Shown here: piece by piece, positions 1 to 11,012 of the stretch
How positions within the stretch are numbered: position 1 is the stretch's first letter
Layout of the letters: each line of letters begins with the position of its first letter
From: Ascoidea rubescens DSM 1968
Lineage: Eukaryota; Ascomycota; Saccharomycetes; Ascoideales; Ascoideaceae
Direction of reading: 5' to 3'
Assembly (NCBI RefSeq): GCF_001661345.1
Contig: NW_017962936.1
Coordinates: 1-63,613 of the forward strand
Length of the DNA: 63,613 nucleotides
Translations under genes and position numbers: made by a program
The notes under the pieces: generated by a model
What the model saw: the letters and a program-made list of their open reading frames with translations, nothing else
The model's database searches: none
What the model was told of the DNA's origin: nothing

Positions 1-2
1 AT

Positions 3-332
3 GAAAAAACATTGGATTTAGTTTTGCCAGTATTTCTTCTGGAATCTAAATCATTCACCTTTATAGGTATTCAGATTAGGGATCGTTTAGCCCAGGTAAA
101 ATCGGATTTCCAAATGTTTGAAAAGAAGTTTGAAAATTTTGTCACAAGTATTCCAGTTTCTGTTTACCCATTGGGGCTTTGGTTTGAATTGAAAGCCAAA
201 GAAGAACCTCAAATTCGTATCAACGAATTGTATTCAATGGAAGGCGAAAATGAGCTTTACCCAATATTTGAAATAGCCAAGTTAAAAAAAGAAGAAATCA
301 TACTCGATATGAAACAATTCGAAACAAAATAG
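3..332 (+). CDS. 3' end of an unrecognised gene running off the window
   Basis: An open frame enters from the left edge (GAA AAA ACA TTG at 3-14) and ends with TAG at 330-332. It has no suitable ATG start, so it is the last 109 codons of a longer protein. The visible part begins with hydrophobic beta-like segments (LVLPVFLLES, FTFIGIQIRDR), followed by a lysine- and glutamate-rich tail ending KQFETK. The strand pattern 'LPVFLLES...IGIQIRDR' is reminiscent of PD-(D/E)XK-like or Crinkler-type fungal proteins that carry 'VLPVLLE...IIIQVKNR'. This is only a resemblance, and the usual lysine is not clearly placed. An identical copy lies at the right edge. Function unknown. Confidence 0.45.
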   Translation, partial: EKTLDLVLPVFLLESKSFTFIGIQIRDRLAQVKSDFQMFEKKFENFVTSIPVSVYPLGLWFELKAKEEPQIRINELYSMEGENELYPIFEIAKLKKEEIILDMKQFETK

Positions 333-600
333 TTTATTATCTAGAAGTTTATAATAATTTTGTTATTCTAAGTTGTAATGATATATAAATCAATAAATGA
401 ATTTGTGATTTTAAATTGTAGAGTCGAATGGTAAAAGTTTTTTTTTGGCTATGCAGAATATTTGAGTTCTAATCAAAAGTTGTTTGAAAATGGAATTTTC
501 ATACTTTTCTTTTTTCTTAAAATGAGATTATTCATTTGGATTATCAATTAAGTACTCAAGTCTGTACTGTTAATGAATTGAAAGGGAACCTCTTCTTAAT

Positions 601-1831
601 TTAAAGATGGTCAATGTGACCGGAAAAGATATCCTCAGCGATTTCCATTATTGATTTCTCAACTTCTGATAAGGCAGCAATAAAACCCTGTGTTTTCAAC
701 TCTAGAAAAAAAACACATTGAGATTTGAGATTTTAGTGATTTCCTAGAACCACCGACACCAGTCGTATTTGCAGTGGCAATGATATCATCTTGTGATTGG
801 TTTGACAAGGGATTGGATAGTTTTGTATCTAGAGTCACTGCATTAGAAGCAGGGCAGAATACGTTCAATAAGTTTTCATCCAAATCACTTAGTGAAACTG
901 TATCCATCATTCCCAAAGTGCAACAGATAAAAGTTGCAATATTTGATTTTCTTAGAGCAGTTTCAATGATGTCTTCTTCACCTCTTAAAATCGAGGATGC
1001 GACATTTCCAGGCTTCCAAAATCTGGGCAAGACATTATGAACAGTTAAAAAGGGATTTTTTTGAAAGTAAATTGTTTTAATTAAATCAAACAAGCGAGAT
1101 AAATCAAAAAAATGTTGCACCTAAGGGTGTAGTCTCCATTTTAAAAACGGTTTCCAAAAGCTTAAAAAAGGAAGTCGAAATGATTAGATAAAGAATTTGA
1201 GTTGATAAATTATCTAGAATTGAAATTGTATAAATGTTTAATTGCAAATTAGGATTAAAAAACAAATCATTAAAAAAATCTAATAAACCTCCCTCCCCAT
1301 CTATATCTTCGTGATGATATCTTCGTGATGATATCTTAGCCACTCGTCCCATGTTCTATTATTACTTCTAAAGATCTGATGTTTTAAATTATATTTAAGT
1401 ACGTGAATTAAATTGTTAAGTAATGGTTCAATCTCAATTTGGGTTGATTGGGGACATGGAAGTACTTCATATAGTTTATCAATAATTTTGTTATATCTAT
1501 ATGTTGAAGACAATGAAGTTTGGAAGCTTACCGCCGAGGATGATGTATTTTGATTGACAGTTGGATCCAAAGCATTGATTGGTGCTTCTAGTTCTGTGGA
1601 AGAGAATTCAGTGTCATTTAAATCAGTAACCACTTTTGGTGGAGCGATGTTTTGAGGATTTGGTAGCAGCAAGAATAGAGAAATATTAGGGTGAGAGGTG
1701 TCTTTTTGTAAGTTGTAGTCGATGTTTTCTTCGTCTTTGATTGCTGGCTCTAACCTGATAAAGTCAATAATTGTAGCCTCAAAACTAACCTCAAAACCAA
1801 CCTCAAAATTGATCTTGAGATTGAATTCATC
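601..1831 (-). pseudogene. decayed transcription-factor-like gene, left copy
   Basis: Identical to the copy at 61783-63013, where it is described in full. Reading on the minus strand, coding potential starts without an ATG and runs through three consecutive frames to a stop at 601-603. The frame changes coincide with a 14-bp tandem duplication (1309-1336), a seven-T tract (mirror of 62502-62508) and an eight-T tract (mirror of 62901-62908). The helical, leucine-rich middle and the segment ATFICCTLGMMDTVSLSDLD look like the C-terminal region of fungal Zn2Cys6 regulators of the Rgt1/Eds1 kind. No zinc cluster is present. The family assignment is tentative. Confidence 0.4.
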
Positions 1832-2650
1832 TCATCCTCATCTCATCTCCAGCTCCAGTTACATCTTTCTCAGCTAGCTTCTGTTTACTCCATACATTTT
1901 TTTTTCTTTCTTCAGATCTCCTATTTATACGCTGCTCCATTTTGGGTGTTTAACAAAAAGCTTACTCTCTTTTTCCTGCTTGTTCTTGTATATTCTTCTT
2001 TCTGGGCCTATAAAATGTCTTTCACCTCCTCTTTGTATGTGTTTTTGTTTGATCTCTCTTCTTCTGCTTTTTGCTCTTTTACTAATACTCCATTCCTATT
2101 CGTATTCCACTCATTCTCATCTCCTTTGCAAGAACTCTTAATATCCCCTTTCAATTGCAAAATCAAGCTTCCATAGCTTTAAAAACGTTATCTGTGGATC
2201 CAATCTTAAGACCTGATGACGCGAAAGTATCTTATCTGATTTCTTACATTAGCAACTGTCATTATCTACATATAGATTTATACGCCATATCTGACAGAGT
2301 TCTTCGAGTACTAGCAAATAACATCATCGCATCTTTGAAAACAATCGTTGAATGCTTCGATGAATTTTAACGATTCGAATTTGATCTTGATCATCAGAAT
2401 ATATATATTGCATACCTAATCAAATATATATATTCATATATTTCCTAATCACAAAATACATTAGGCAATTGCACTGCTATTATAAATGGCTACATACTGA
2501 ATAGTCTAATAAATTTCCATCAAACTATCTTCACAAATCGCTACACTGTAAAGATTTGTCAAATTCTGAAGTCAGGTCGCATCTCATTTTGTATCGCATC
2601 AAATGCCCATCACCGAAGTTATTTCCCCATCTATAATGCAACCAATAATC
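1832..2650. other. arm segment with no recognised gene
   Basis: Between the decayed gene and the ESL stop codon. The + strand is pyrimidine-rich from about 1850 to 2150, including short imperfect repeats of TCATCTC and AACCTCAAAA around 1790-1850. An open frame of 71 codons at 2155-2370 (+) has no ATG. Its amino-acid mix looks protein-like (ISDRVLRVLANNIIASLKTI) but I recognise nothing in it. Near 2400-2450 there is an AT-rich stretch with TATATAT runs. The segment could include the 3' UTR of the ESL gene. Confidence 0.5.
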
Positions 2651-2994
2651 TTAATCAACACAGTGACTTTCCATATTAGTTTTCTCTAAATTGTAAAATA
2701 GCCATTTACTTTGATACGCATTCATTCCTAATGATCTGGTTCGCAATCTCAAATTTCGATCATCAGATATCAATATATTAAATTTAAATGTACTAATATC
2801 ATGCACAGAAAAAAATCTATCGTCTTCATCTTTAGAACTTTTGTTGCTCAATCTATTTTCAGCTTCAATACTGTGCGTTACATCTTTCTCTTTAATATGT
2901 TGATAATTTCCATTCTTATCAATATAATTATAGTATTCTTCTTCAGTATCTGAATCCACTTTAAATACAACTCCTCCATTTCCAGTTTCATTGC

Positions 2995-3049
<55 letters not shown>

Positions 3050-5585
3050 GGAGGTAGTACTATTACTATTATTTCCATTGCCTTCGTTTGCAATCTCACT
3101 ATTACTGTTATTACCTCCAAGTGTTTGACACTTACTAAAATAATAACGCCTTATTATCTCGTTATTTTTTAACAACCCATTCAAAATTAAATCATCAATA
3201 GGCTTTGTAAATGAAGTGTAATTGTTCCCACTTAGACTTAGTATGCTTTCAATGTTAGCATCTTGGTTCTCACTTAAGCTTTTGGCTCTAGTTCCATCTA
3301 CTTTTGATAGATAAAACAATAGTCGCTCGTCAAACTGGTTAAGCCCATTGTTAATACTTTCTTGATTGTCATAGAATCCAGTTTTATTCAAATAAAGTTC
3401 ATTATCGTTCCATAGGTTTTTAATTGTTATTACACATCTAGTTGCCGAATCTGATAAAAATCCATCCTGTGATTTTCTCAATGATCTTAACTCCTGATAA
3501 ACAACTAATGGTAAACATATTTTTAACTTTAATTTTCTCTTTTTATGTATTTTTTCTTGTGGTGCATCAATAGTTAATAACTTTATAAATTTATTTCCAC
3601 CTATCCCGCCTCTACTTAATGTGCAACTTTTAAAAATTTTATAAATTTTTCCACAATTTTTAATCCAACAGTTGGTATCAAAAGTTATAAACGTTATTGC
3701 TGTATCAATATCACTAGATATATTTCCTTTAAATCCTGCTATAATTGGCTTCTTCAGCATATTTAGCGTTCTAACTAATGGTGAATTATCATTCGTTAAT
3801 TTATCCAATCCCACTAAATTGGAATTTATTGAAAAATTATTATTTTCTGAATTAATATTATTTTTATTATTATTGTTATGATCTCTAATATCATTATTAT
3901 AGCCCAAATAATTGCTCTCAATATCATTGTTATCTGAGTTATTACTTTCAACCTCTGAAATTGCTGTTCCATACTGAGAATGTAGTTCAATATCACTAGA
4001 AATCGATGGTGAGTTCTTTATCTGGCTATCATAATTATTTTCGTAAATACTGCCATCAAGTGCTGGTTTAGGATTAAAATTAATATTTGAGTTTTCGCTG
4101 GCATCCTCCTTTTGACTCAATTTTAATTGCTCCATATAAAATTCATAATTGCGATCAGACATCAAAAAGACGTCTATATTAAATCCGTAATCATTTTCTG
4201 AATTGTAAAAGTTCTTGGAGCTAATATCTTCTTGTAGATGAGTAATTCTGCTGTTTGTAACAAATTCAAAAATTAAAGTGTTTTTTCTTTTAACTTCATC
4301 TTCGGTGGCAAGAGGAATATTCACCGATTTTGCTTTAAACGAGGAGGAATTAGCAGTATTAGCTGTTGCAGAAGGGTTTTGCCTATTAGTTACAGTGGAA
4401 AAATTGGCAGCTTGTCTATCATAAGTAAACCTTCTGTGGTTTAATTTTAATCCAAAATTAGGAAACTTTTCCTCAATATAAAATGCCAACAAAATTATTC
4501 TTAAAATTCTTTCTTTTTCTAGCTTATTAAATTGGGTTTTATTTCGAAAATCAGTTATTTCTTCTTTCTCAATTTCAATAAATTTATTATTGGAAATATT
4601 ATGTTTATCCACTCTATTGTTATTAATATAATTTAGCATTATTTGCAATTTGTCTAGAGCGCTTGAAATTTTGTTATTAGTTCTATCTCCAGACTCATCT
4701 TCGCTGAACAAATTTTTAAAATAATTATAGTTTGTGTTATTTGTTCTTTGGACGTTTTCTCTGTATTTAGTTGAATTGGGGTTGGAATTGTATTCGAAAA
4801 TTTTGACATTACCTTGATATAATTTTTCGCCATCCATTGAGAAATCTGATAAAATATCTTTACCTTTCCAGCCAGCTAATTCCAAATTTAAGTAATTTTG
4901 TTTCTCATCAATGAAATTGTACCATAAAGAACCCCAACATTTCCAAACTTCAATTAAGCTTTCATTTTGATTAAAATGATCTAAATAACCATCAAACCCC
5001 ATTTTATAAAATGATTTAATTTTATTGATTAAATTTTCAGAGACTAGTAATCTTTTTTCTTCCTTATTTAAGTTGAGATTAATGATATCATCAGTTAAAT
5101 TATTTTCTGATTTCAATAGGTCGTTTAATTTGAAACCAAGTGATAAAATATCCAAGTCAAAATTGTCTCTGGCTTCACTAACCCAATAATTCAAATAATT
5201 TATTAAACTATTCCAGGGAAAGAATCTTTTTAATATGATGCCCAATAAAACCGGTTCAGCTTTTGGGTACTTTTCTAGAGCCTTGCCAATTGAGATTAGA
5301 AAGTAGAGCCAGACAATTACATGAGGAGTTGATACAGATTTATAAGGACCATTGAAGAATTTTTTTAGCATTGAGAAAGATAATTCGATAGAAGATTTGT
5401 TAATAAACTGTAGGGATTCATACCATTTTAGATCTGATAATTGAGAGGCTATGGGATAAGTATCGTCCTGCAAAGATTTGGAAGTGTTTTGTTGGGAATC
5501 GTTTTGATTTTGGGATACAGAAGAGTTTCTACTTTGAGGAGGAATATTATCATTTTCGGATTGATTTTGGTTTTGTTGCTGTTGT

Positions 5586-5616
<31 letters not shown>

Positions 5617-7939
5617 ATAGTTTTCTGTTTTTTTTATTATCCTTTCTTTCTTTTCTTTCTTTAAGCGCGATTGGCAATTCAAATAAAATACTAAATAGAG
5701 ATTTGAAATTCAAAACGCCAAAGCCTACAATTTGCCAGATGTTGATCAAAGCTAGATTGCCACTTTTATTAAACCAAAAATTTAACAATTCGTGAGACGG
5801 GTTCGTGATCAAGATAGAGCTTGAATTTCCGACATTTCTATCAAAAAAAGATATTTTTGTTGTTATTAAAGAAGAGTTATTTTGCTGATTATTGTTAGGA
5901 CTTAAAGAGTTTTGAGTGTTGTTTATGTTGGTAAGGGGGACATTTGAGTTTGTGGGAGAGGTGTTTGTTGAAGAGTTGTAGTATAAATTTTGTTGTTGTT
6001 GTTGAGAAGTTATTGGAGCAAGATCTATGCAACCGAAGTTCAAGGCAAAGGTGGAGACAATATTCACCAAGTTATCATTTGAGTCGAAATTATTAACGAG
6101 TAGGATTTTATTGATTTTGATGTAGTCTAGAATTATGAGCTCCCAATTTATGATATCGTTTGAGTTATTCATAGTAGTGATGTTGTTGTTTAGCAAAGAA
6201 GAAGCGTAGGAGTAGTCATTGAAATTGTTTGAGCTTGTTGAGTTATTTGGGATTAGATTTGGCAAGCCATAGTTATTTAATTGAGCAGAGGTGGTGTTGG
6301 TGGTTGTGGTGTTGGGAGGGATATTGCTTGAGTTGTTGATTGGAATAGAAATTTTGCATTGGTTGAAAATATTGTCTAAGACCATTCTTAGATATTGGCC
6401 AGTGGGGACAAAACAGTCTTTAACAAAAACGGATTTTCCAAGATTGACCAAGCTTTCGAGGTTTAAGTTTAGGTTTTTGTTGTTATAGTTATAGTTTGAA
6501 GGGTCGAATTGAAAAGGCAGATTGTTCTGGTTCAAGTTGTTCAAGTTGTTCAAGTTGTTTAGGTTGTTTAGGTTGTTTAGATTTGTGATTGTATTTATGT
6601 TTTGTATATTTTGCAGAGGGTTGTTTGGGTTGATTGAGGTGAGATTATTGGGGTTATTGGATGTTGAGGTTGAAGAAGAGTTGTTGTAGTTTGTTGGTTG
6701 TTGGACGGTGGCTAGATGGTAGTAGATTTTGCCATGGCCGTAGGATCTTGAGATTGTTTTCAAGTACCAATATTCAGAGGAAATTCTCCATTCAATGTAG
6801 GAAGAGGGAAATAAGGCTATGGACATTCTGGACAAATCAGCGATTTTTTCGTACCACCAATTTTGGAAATCAGAGATGAGGTTGAGGGTTTGGTTGTTGA
6901 TATCGGGAGGATTGATATCTAGCTGGTTGAAGGAAGAGGGCAAATTTGGATTTGAGGAAGAGATGTTGTTAAGGTAGTAGTAGTAGTTGTTGAATTTTTT
7001 GATTAGATGGTTGTTGTATATGTCAATTGATTTGATTTTAGAGTTTGTAGAAAAGTAGTTTGATAGTTCTAGAGACAAGTTATTGTTTAGTTCTACAAGG
7101 ATTGAAAGCAAGGAAAAGCAGTAGGTGATAAAATTGGCACAGATTTCAGTCTCTGACTCGTTATTTAAAGGGGGGATTTGACTGGCGTTATTGTTTGAAG
7201 AGATGTTTTCTGAAATATTGAGAGATAGAGGGTTTGAAACGGCATAGAGGTTGTTTGAAGAGACGTTGTTTGAAGCAGCGGCATCGTTGTTGTTATTGTT
7301 GTTGTTATTGTTGTTGTTATTGTTGTTGGTGGTGGTGTTGGTGGTGGTGTTGATGTTGTTTGAGTTCAAGTAAGGCAAACTGAAGATATTTTTGATGATT
7401 TCTAGGAAATTGATGATGCCGTAAATCCACAACCTTCTGGAGATTTTGTAGATATGCAATAGCTGGTAGCCGTAGTTGACGGCCAAGATGTTTTTGACAT
7501 TTTCAAACTGGGTGTCGTTGTTAGCAGCAGTGTTGGAGTTGGAGTTGGAGTTGGAGCTGTCAGCGGGAGGGTTTGTGCTGGAGTTGAGGAAGTCAGACTG
7601 AAGAGAGAGGGAAGAGGAGTTGCCACGAAGACAGTACTTGATGAAGTCGTAGTAGGCCTCCAATAGCTTGAGGTTGTAGTGGTAAGTTATGGACAAGTTG
7701 GAGCGGATTGAGTCGTTGAGGTCTGCAATTGAGGTGTTAGCGACGCGAGGCAGGTCAGAAGAAGGATCGGGAGGATGGGAGGAGAGGGAGGAAGCAGAGA
7801 AGTAGCTGGTGATTTGCAGGTTGATGAGCTGGTTCAAGTCGTGGTTCTTCTTCTCGAGGTCGAGGATCTTCTGGTAGGACAGCTGGAGGTTGTCGGCGAG
7901 ATAGCCGTTGAAGGGGAAGGAGGAGGGAGAGGCGTCCAT
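2651..7939 (-). CDS. ESL1/2: Esl1/Esl2-family protein: EST1-like helical domain plus PIN domain
   Basis: Predicted 1,762-residue member of the Esl1/Esl2 family, related to Est1 and the Smg5-7 decay factors. The start is the first ATG of the open frame (7939); the frame extends upstream only with non-ATG codons. Around residues 399-407 lies YGHGKIYYH, typical of the EST1/SMG helical-repeat region. A PIN nuclease-type domain occupies the C-terminus from about 1415: Asp1421 in FDTNCW, then VYQELRSLRKS near 1480, and ISDDRNLRLR near 1725. A poly-Asn insert (AAT tract at 2997-3049) splits the PIN domain, and further Asn and Gln tracts sit in the linkers. The last 92 nt lie inside the left repeat arm. 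The gene is divergent from HRP1. Strand base composition reverses within the gene (see findings). The family call is firm; which paralogue it matches is not meaningful, since only one is seen. Confidence 0.85.
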
Positions 7940-8246
7940 TGAGAACAGCGGCAGCGGCAGGACAAGAAGCACACGCAGCTCTTCTCAGCTGCTGGCTCCT
8001 TTATATCCTCCCAGGTGGTACCCGCCCTGCACGTGCGCGCAAATTTTCAGCGGCGAGTGCTGCGTGTGCGTCGTGCTTCCCAGCGTCTTTTCAGCGTCTT
8101 CTTCTCCAGCTCCAGCACTACCTCCAGCAGCACCTTCATCAGCACCTTTCCAGCACCTCCCCCTATATACTGTTAGAATAGCCTTCCCTATCTAGTTATA
8201 TACCATATATCTGTTCTAATACACATCCCAATCTTTTTCTCCCAAA
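7940..8246. promoter_or_regulatory. divergent promoter, ESL gene / HRP1
   Basis: A 307-bp GC-rich island between two outward-pointing start codons. It contains a CACGTG hexamer at 8030-8035 (a Cbf1/bHLH-type site) flanked by GCGCGC-type sequence, and CT-rich runs ('cttctccagctccagcacta') before HRP1. The hexamer is visible; the factor is inferred. Confidence 0.6.
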
Positions 8247-9995
8247 ATGCCAATTGATGACTTTGATGACGACTTCCTAGATATCTACGACCACGACGAC
8301 GACCACGACCTGCCCCAGAAGTCGCCTCTGGAACCAGTCCCAGCACCTGCTCCTTCTGCTCCCGATCCTGCTTCTTCTCTCCCTCCCTCTGACCCCACCC
8401 CCAACACTGCTTCCTCCTCCCACGACACCATCCCCATCCCTCCCTCTGCCTCTTACTCTGATCAACCCAACCTTTCCTCTGCCGCCGCTACTGACATCCC
8501 ATCCCACTCCCAAATCAACATCAACGACTCTATCATCTCCAACGACCACCTCGCCTCCCTCCAAAATAACTCAATCTTGAGTAATCTACTATCAATCAAC
8601 GACAACAACAAAAACCCCAACTCCAATTCCAACTCCAACTCCAATTCCAACACTACTCCCACACCCACTCCTACTCCTTCTGCTAATAATACTAATGCTA
8701 ACATAAACTCCAATGACCCTAATGCAAACCTCAGTGCTGCAAGTCAGGCTCAAATGGCAGAGATTCACAGCTCAAATGTCTTCAATAAAGACCAAGGTAA
8801 AATGTTCATTGGCGGCTTGAATTGGGAGACTGACGAACACAAATTGAAATCCTACTTTTCTCAGTTTGGCGAGGTTATCGACTACACAATTATGAGAGAC
8901 ACCACTTCTGGTAGATCCAGAGGCTTCGGCTTCTTGACCTTTAAAGAATCAAGATCCGTTGACAAAGTCCTAAAAAATCAACACATCTTAGATGGCAAGG
9001 TTATTGACCCCAAAAGAGCCATTCCCAGAGAAGAACAAGACAAAACTGGTAAAATCTTTGTTGGTGGTATTGCCCCAGAAGTCACTCAACAAGAATTCGA
9101 CATCTTCTTCTCTCAATTTGGTAACGTAATCGACGCCCAGCTAATGATCGATAAAGACACAAGAAGGTCCAGGGGCTTTGGTTTCGTAACCTACGACTCC
9201 CCAAATGCCGTCGACAAAGTTTGCCAAAATAAATTCCTCAATCTAAAAGGCAGAAACATGGAAATCAAAAGAGCTGAACCCAGAGGTGGCAAAGATGCCT
9301 CCCTAAGAGGATACAACGCCAACACTGCTTTAACACTACAACAACAGTCCCTACAACAAAACCAATTCAATCAATACTCCCAATATAACCAACCCGCTCA
9401 ATCCATCCAATCTCAATCAAATCAGCCTTTAAATCAATCTCAACAGCAAATTCAGACCCAGATTCAAGCTTTTCAACAACAGAACCCTCAGTTCAACAAC
9501 ATTTTTAACCAAGAAAGTACCTACGGCATGACTCCCGAAATGGTTCAAGAATACTACCAAAGAATACAATACTGGATGTTACTTCAACAACAACAACTAC
9601 AATCCTCTTCCAATCCTTCAAATATTCCCAACCAATCATCCTCCCAATCTCAATCTCTAAACCAGTCCTCAAATTCAATCAACAACAGCAACAACAACAT
9701 TCTAGATCTGTCCAACTCCATAAATTCCCCTAACAATAATATCGGTCAATCTCAGCCAATAAGACTCGGTGATAATATCAATAACTCTCCAAACAATAAT
9801 TCAAAATCAAATATATCCAATTCCTCTTCCAATAATAATCACAGCACTCCAAACAGCTATAGAGAAACAAAAAGAGCCAGAAGCCCTCCTCCCAATGCTC
9901 CTAGAGGTCCAAGATCTGGAAGAAGTAGCACAAATCATAGAGGAAGAGGCATTTATGGTAGACGTGGTGGTGGCTTCCATCCATATTCAAGATGA
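8247..9995 (+). CDS. HRP1: Hrp1/Nab4-type mRNA 3'-end processing and export RNA-binding protein
   Basis: Predicted 582-residue Hrp1, the subunit of cleavage factor I that binds UA-rich efficiency elements in pre-mRNA 3' ends and shuttles with mRNA. Two adjacent RRMs are visible at about residues 185-262 and 269-345, with RNP2 motifs MFIGGL and IFVGGI and RNP1 motifs RGFGFLTF and RGFGFVTY. The order, spacing and the linker RAIPREEQDKTGKIFVGG fit Hrp1 rather than generic hnRNPs. The acidic, Pro/Ser/Asn-rich N-terminus and Gln/Asn-rich C-terminal half are low-complexity. The protein ends in an RG-rich tail, RGRGIYGRRGGGFHPYSR, which matches the R-x(2-5)-PY nuclear import signal that Hrp1 uses with karyopherin Kap104. 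The ATG at 8247 is in a good context (CCCAAAATG). Confidence 0.93.
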   Translation: MPIDDFDDDFLDIYDHDDDHDLPQKSPLEPVPAPAPSAPDPASSLPPSDPTPNTASSSHDTIPIPPSASYSDQPNLSSAAATDIPSHSQININDSIISNDHLASLQNNSILSNLLSINDNNKNPNSNSNSNSNSNTTPTPTPTPSANNTNANINSNDPNANLSAASQAQMAEIHSSNVFNKDQGKMFIGGLNWETDEHKLKSYFSQFGEVIDYTIMRDTTSGRSRGFGFLTFKESRSVDKVLKNQHILDGKVIDPKRAIPREEQDKTGKIFVGGIAPEVTQQEFDIFFSQFGNVIDAQLMIDKDTRRSRGFGFVTYDSPNAVDKVCQNKFLNLKGRNMEIKRAEPRGGKDASLRGYNANTALTLQQQSLQQNQFNQYSQYNQPAQSIQSQSNQPLNQSQQQIQTQIQAFQQQNPQFNNIFNQESTYGMTPEMVQEYYQRIQYWMLLQQQQLQSSSNPSNIPNQSSSQSQSLNQSSNSINNSNNNILDLSNSINSPNNNIGQSQPIRLGDNINNSPNNNSKSNISNSSSNNNHSTPNSYRETKRARSPPPNAPRGPRSGRSSTNHRGRGIYGRRGGGFHPYSR

Positions 9996-11012
9996 AATTA
10001 TTAGCGATACAATTGTTGATAATTCTCCGACCTTTTCGCTTTTAATGATAATGATTATATTAAAACTAATTTGTATTTTTAGATTTTTAGGATATCTTTA
10101 GTGGGTTTAAGGTTTGCATTCACTTCTTTGGAGTAAAATACACAGCAAAAAAAATATTCTATTAAATAAATTTTTTTTTTTTTTTCTTACAATAATGCAA
10201 TATTAAATCCCAATATAATTTTACATGATAAAGTTCAAGCTATGTCTAATTTAACAAGAAAACCTCAATCCAAAAGAATATTCAAAAATGATCATGGCTA
10301 ATCTTTTTTTATTTTTTTGTTTTTTTATTTTATTTTTTTTCTTTAATAGCAAAATTTTAAAACAAATTTATTTATTAAACCCCAACTTACTTGTCATCTG
10401 TGTGTATAAATTGAAATGTCTCTTTTGCGTTTGATTTTGCCTTTATTACTAGGATACTTCAATGGTTGTAGAAATTGTAATTATATAAACTTATAGGACA
10501 ATAAGCAATGACCCAATTTGTTATTACTATCAACTGCACGACATTTACGACATATTTGAAGGGGTTAATTCAACAAAACTAGTTGGAATTGCTCATAAAA
10601 AAGTAGAACATGTTCCAAAGTTATTGAACAACGGACTGGAGATCAAAGTTAGGCCTTATTTTCTGTCGAATCGTTGGGCTATTTGAAAGGAATTCAAATG
10701 TGTAACAGCAAAATGCTGCAAAGTATATTAATAAAAATATTAGATAGCATTTCTTTTAAATATCCTATTAAACATGCCATGAAGAAAGCTTGAGATAGCT
10801 GTGTTTAGAAATACTAAATCTTCACAATAGTTGGACTATCAAACTCAAACTCGCTGTTAATAAACAATTAGATTCTTAATGTGAAGTACTACTAAATTCT
10901 CAAGATTGATAACAAACAGTTGTATTTATAACACGTCTAATAGCTTTTCATTTTTTTTTTCATTTTCATTTTCTTTTTCTTGTTTTTACTTTATTGAAAT
11001 CTGATTTCTGTT
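9996..11012 (+). other. 1-kb intergenic stretch with a small protein-like open frame
   Basis: Downstream of HRP1 come T-tracts and A/T runs (10000-10380) consistent with a 3' UTR and terminator. From 10489 to 10686 a frame of 65 codons ends in TGA. It has no ATG but a protein-like composition, including STKLVGIAHKKVEHVPKLL and VRPYFLSNRWAI. An AG dinucleotide at 10495-10496, just inside it, could be a splice acceptor, but I found no convincing donor exon. It may be a gene relic or an unrecognised exon. The last 80 bp before 11013 are a T-rich promoter-like tract. Confidence 0.35.

Larger units (their letters stand above)
1..2742. repeat. left arm of a 2,742-bp perfect inverted repeat
   Basis: The reverse complement of this segment is the last 2,742 bases of the window. 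Position p pairs with 63614-p throughout, with no length difference, and every stretch I compared is identical. The match stops at 2742/60872, inside the coding end of the ESL-type gene. The arm holds the end of an incomplete gene (3-332), a decayed gene on the minus strand (601-1831) and the last 92 nt of the ESL gene. Both arms end exactly at the window edge, so the repeat may continue outside or may be where assembly stopped. The left arm is the native copy of the ESL end because it joins the intact gene. Confidence 0.97.

Noticed and set aside
2997-3049. Ile- and Leu-rich open frames opposite Asn tracts (also at 17450-17641, 47873-47950)
   Set aside because: ATT and TTA runs are the complement of AAT coding for Asn. 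They are shadows.
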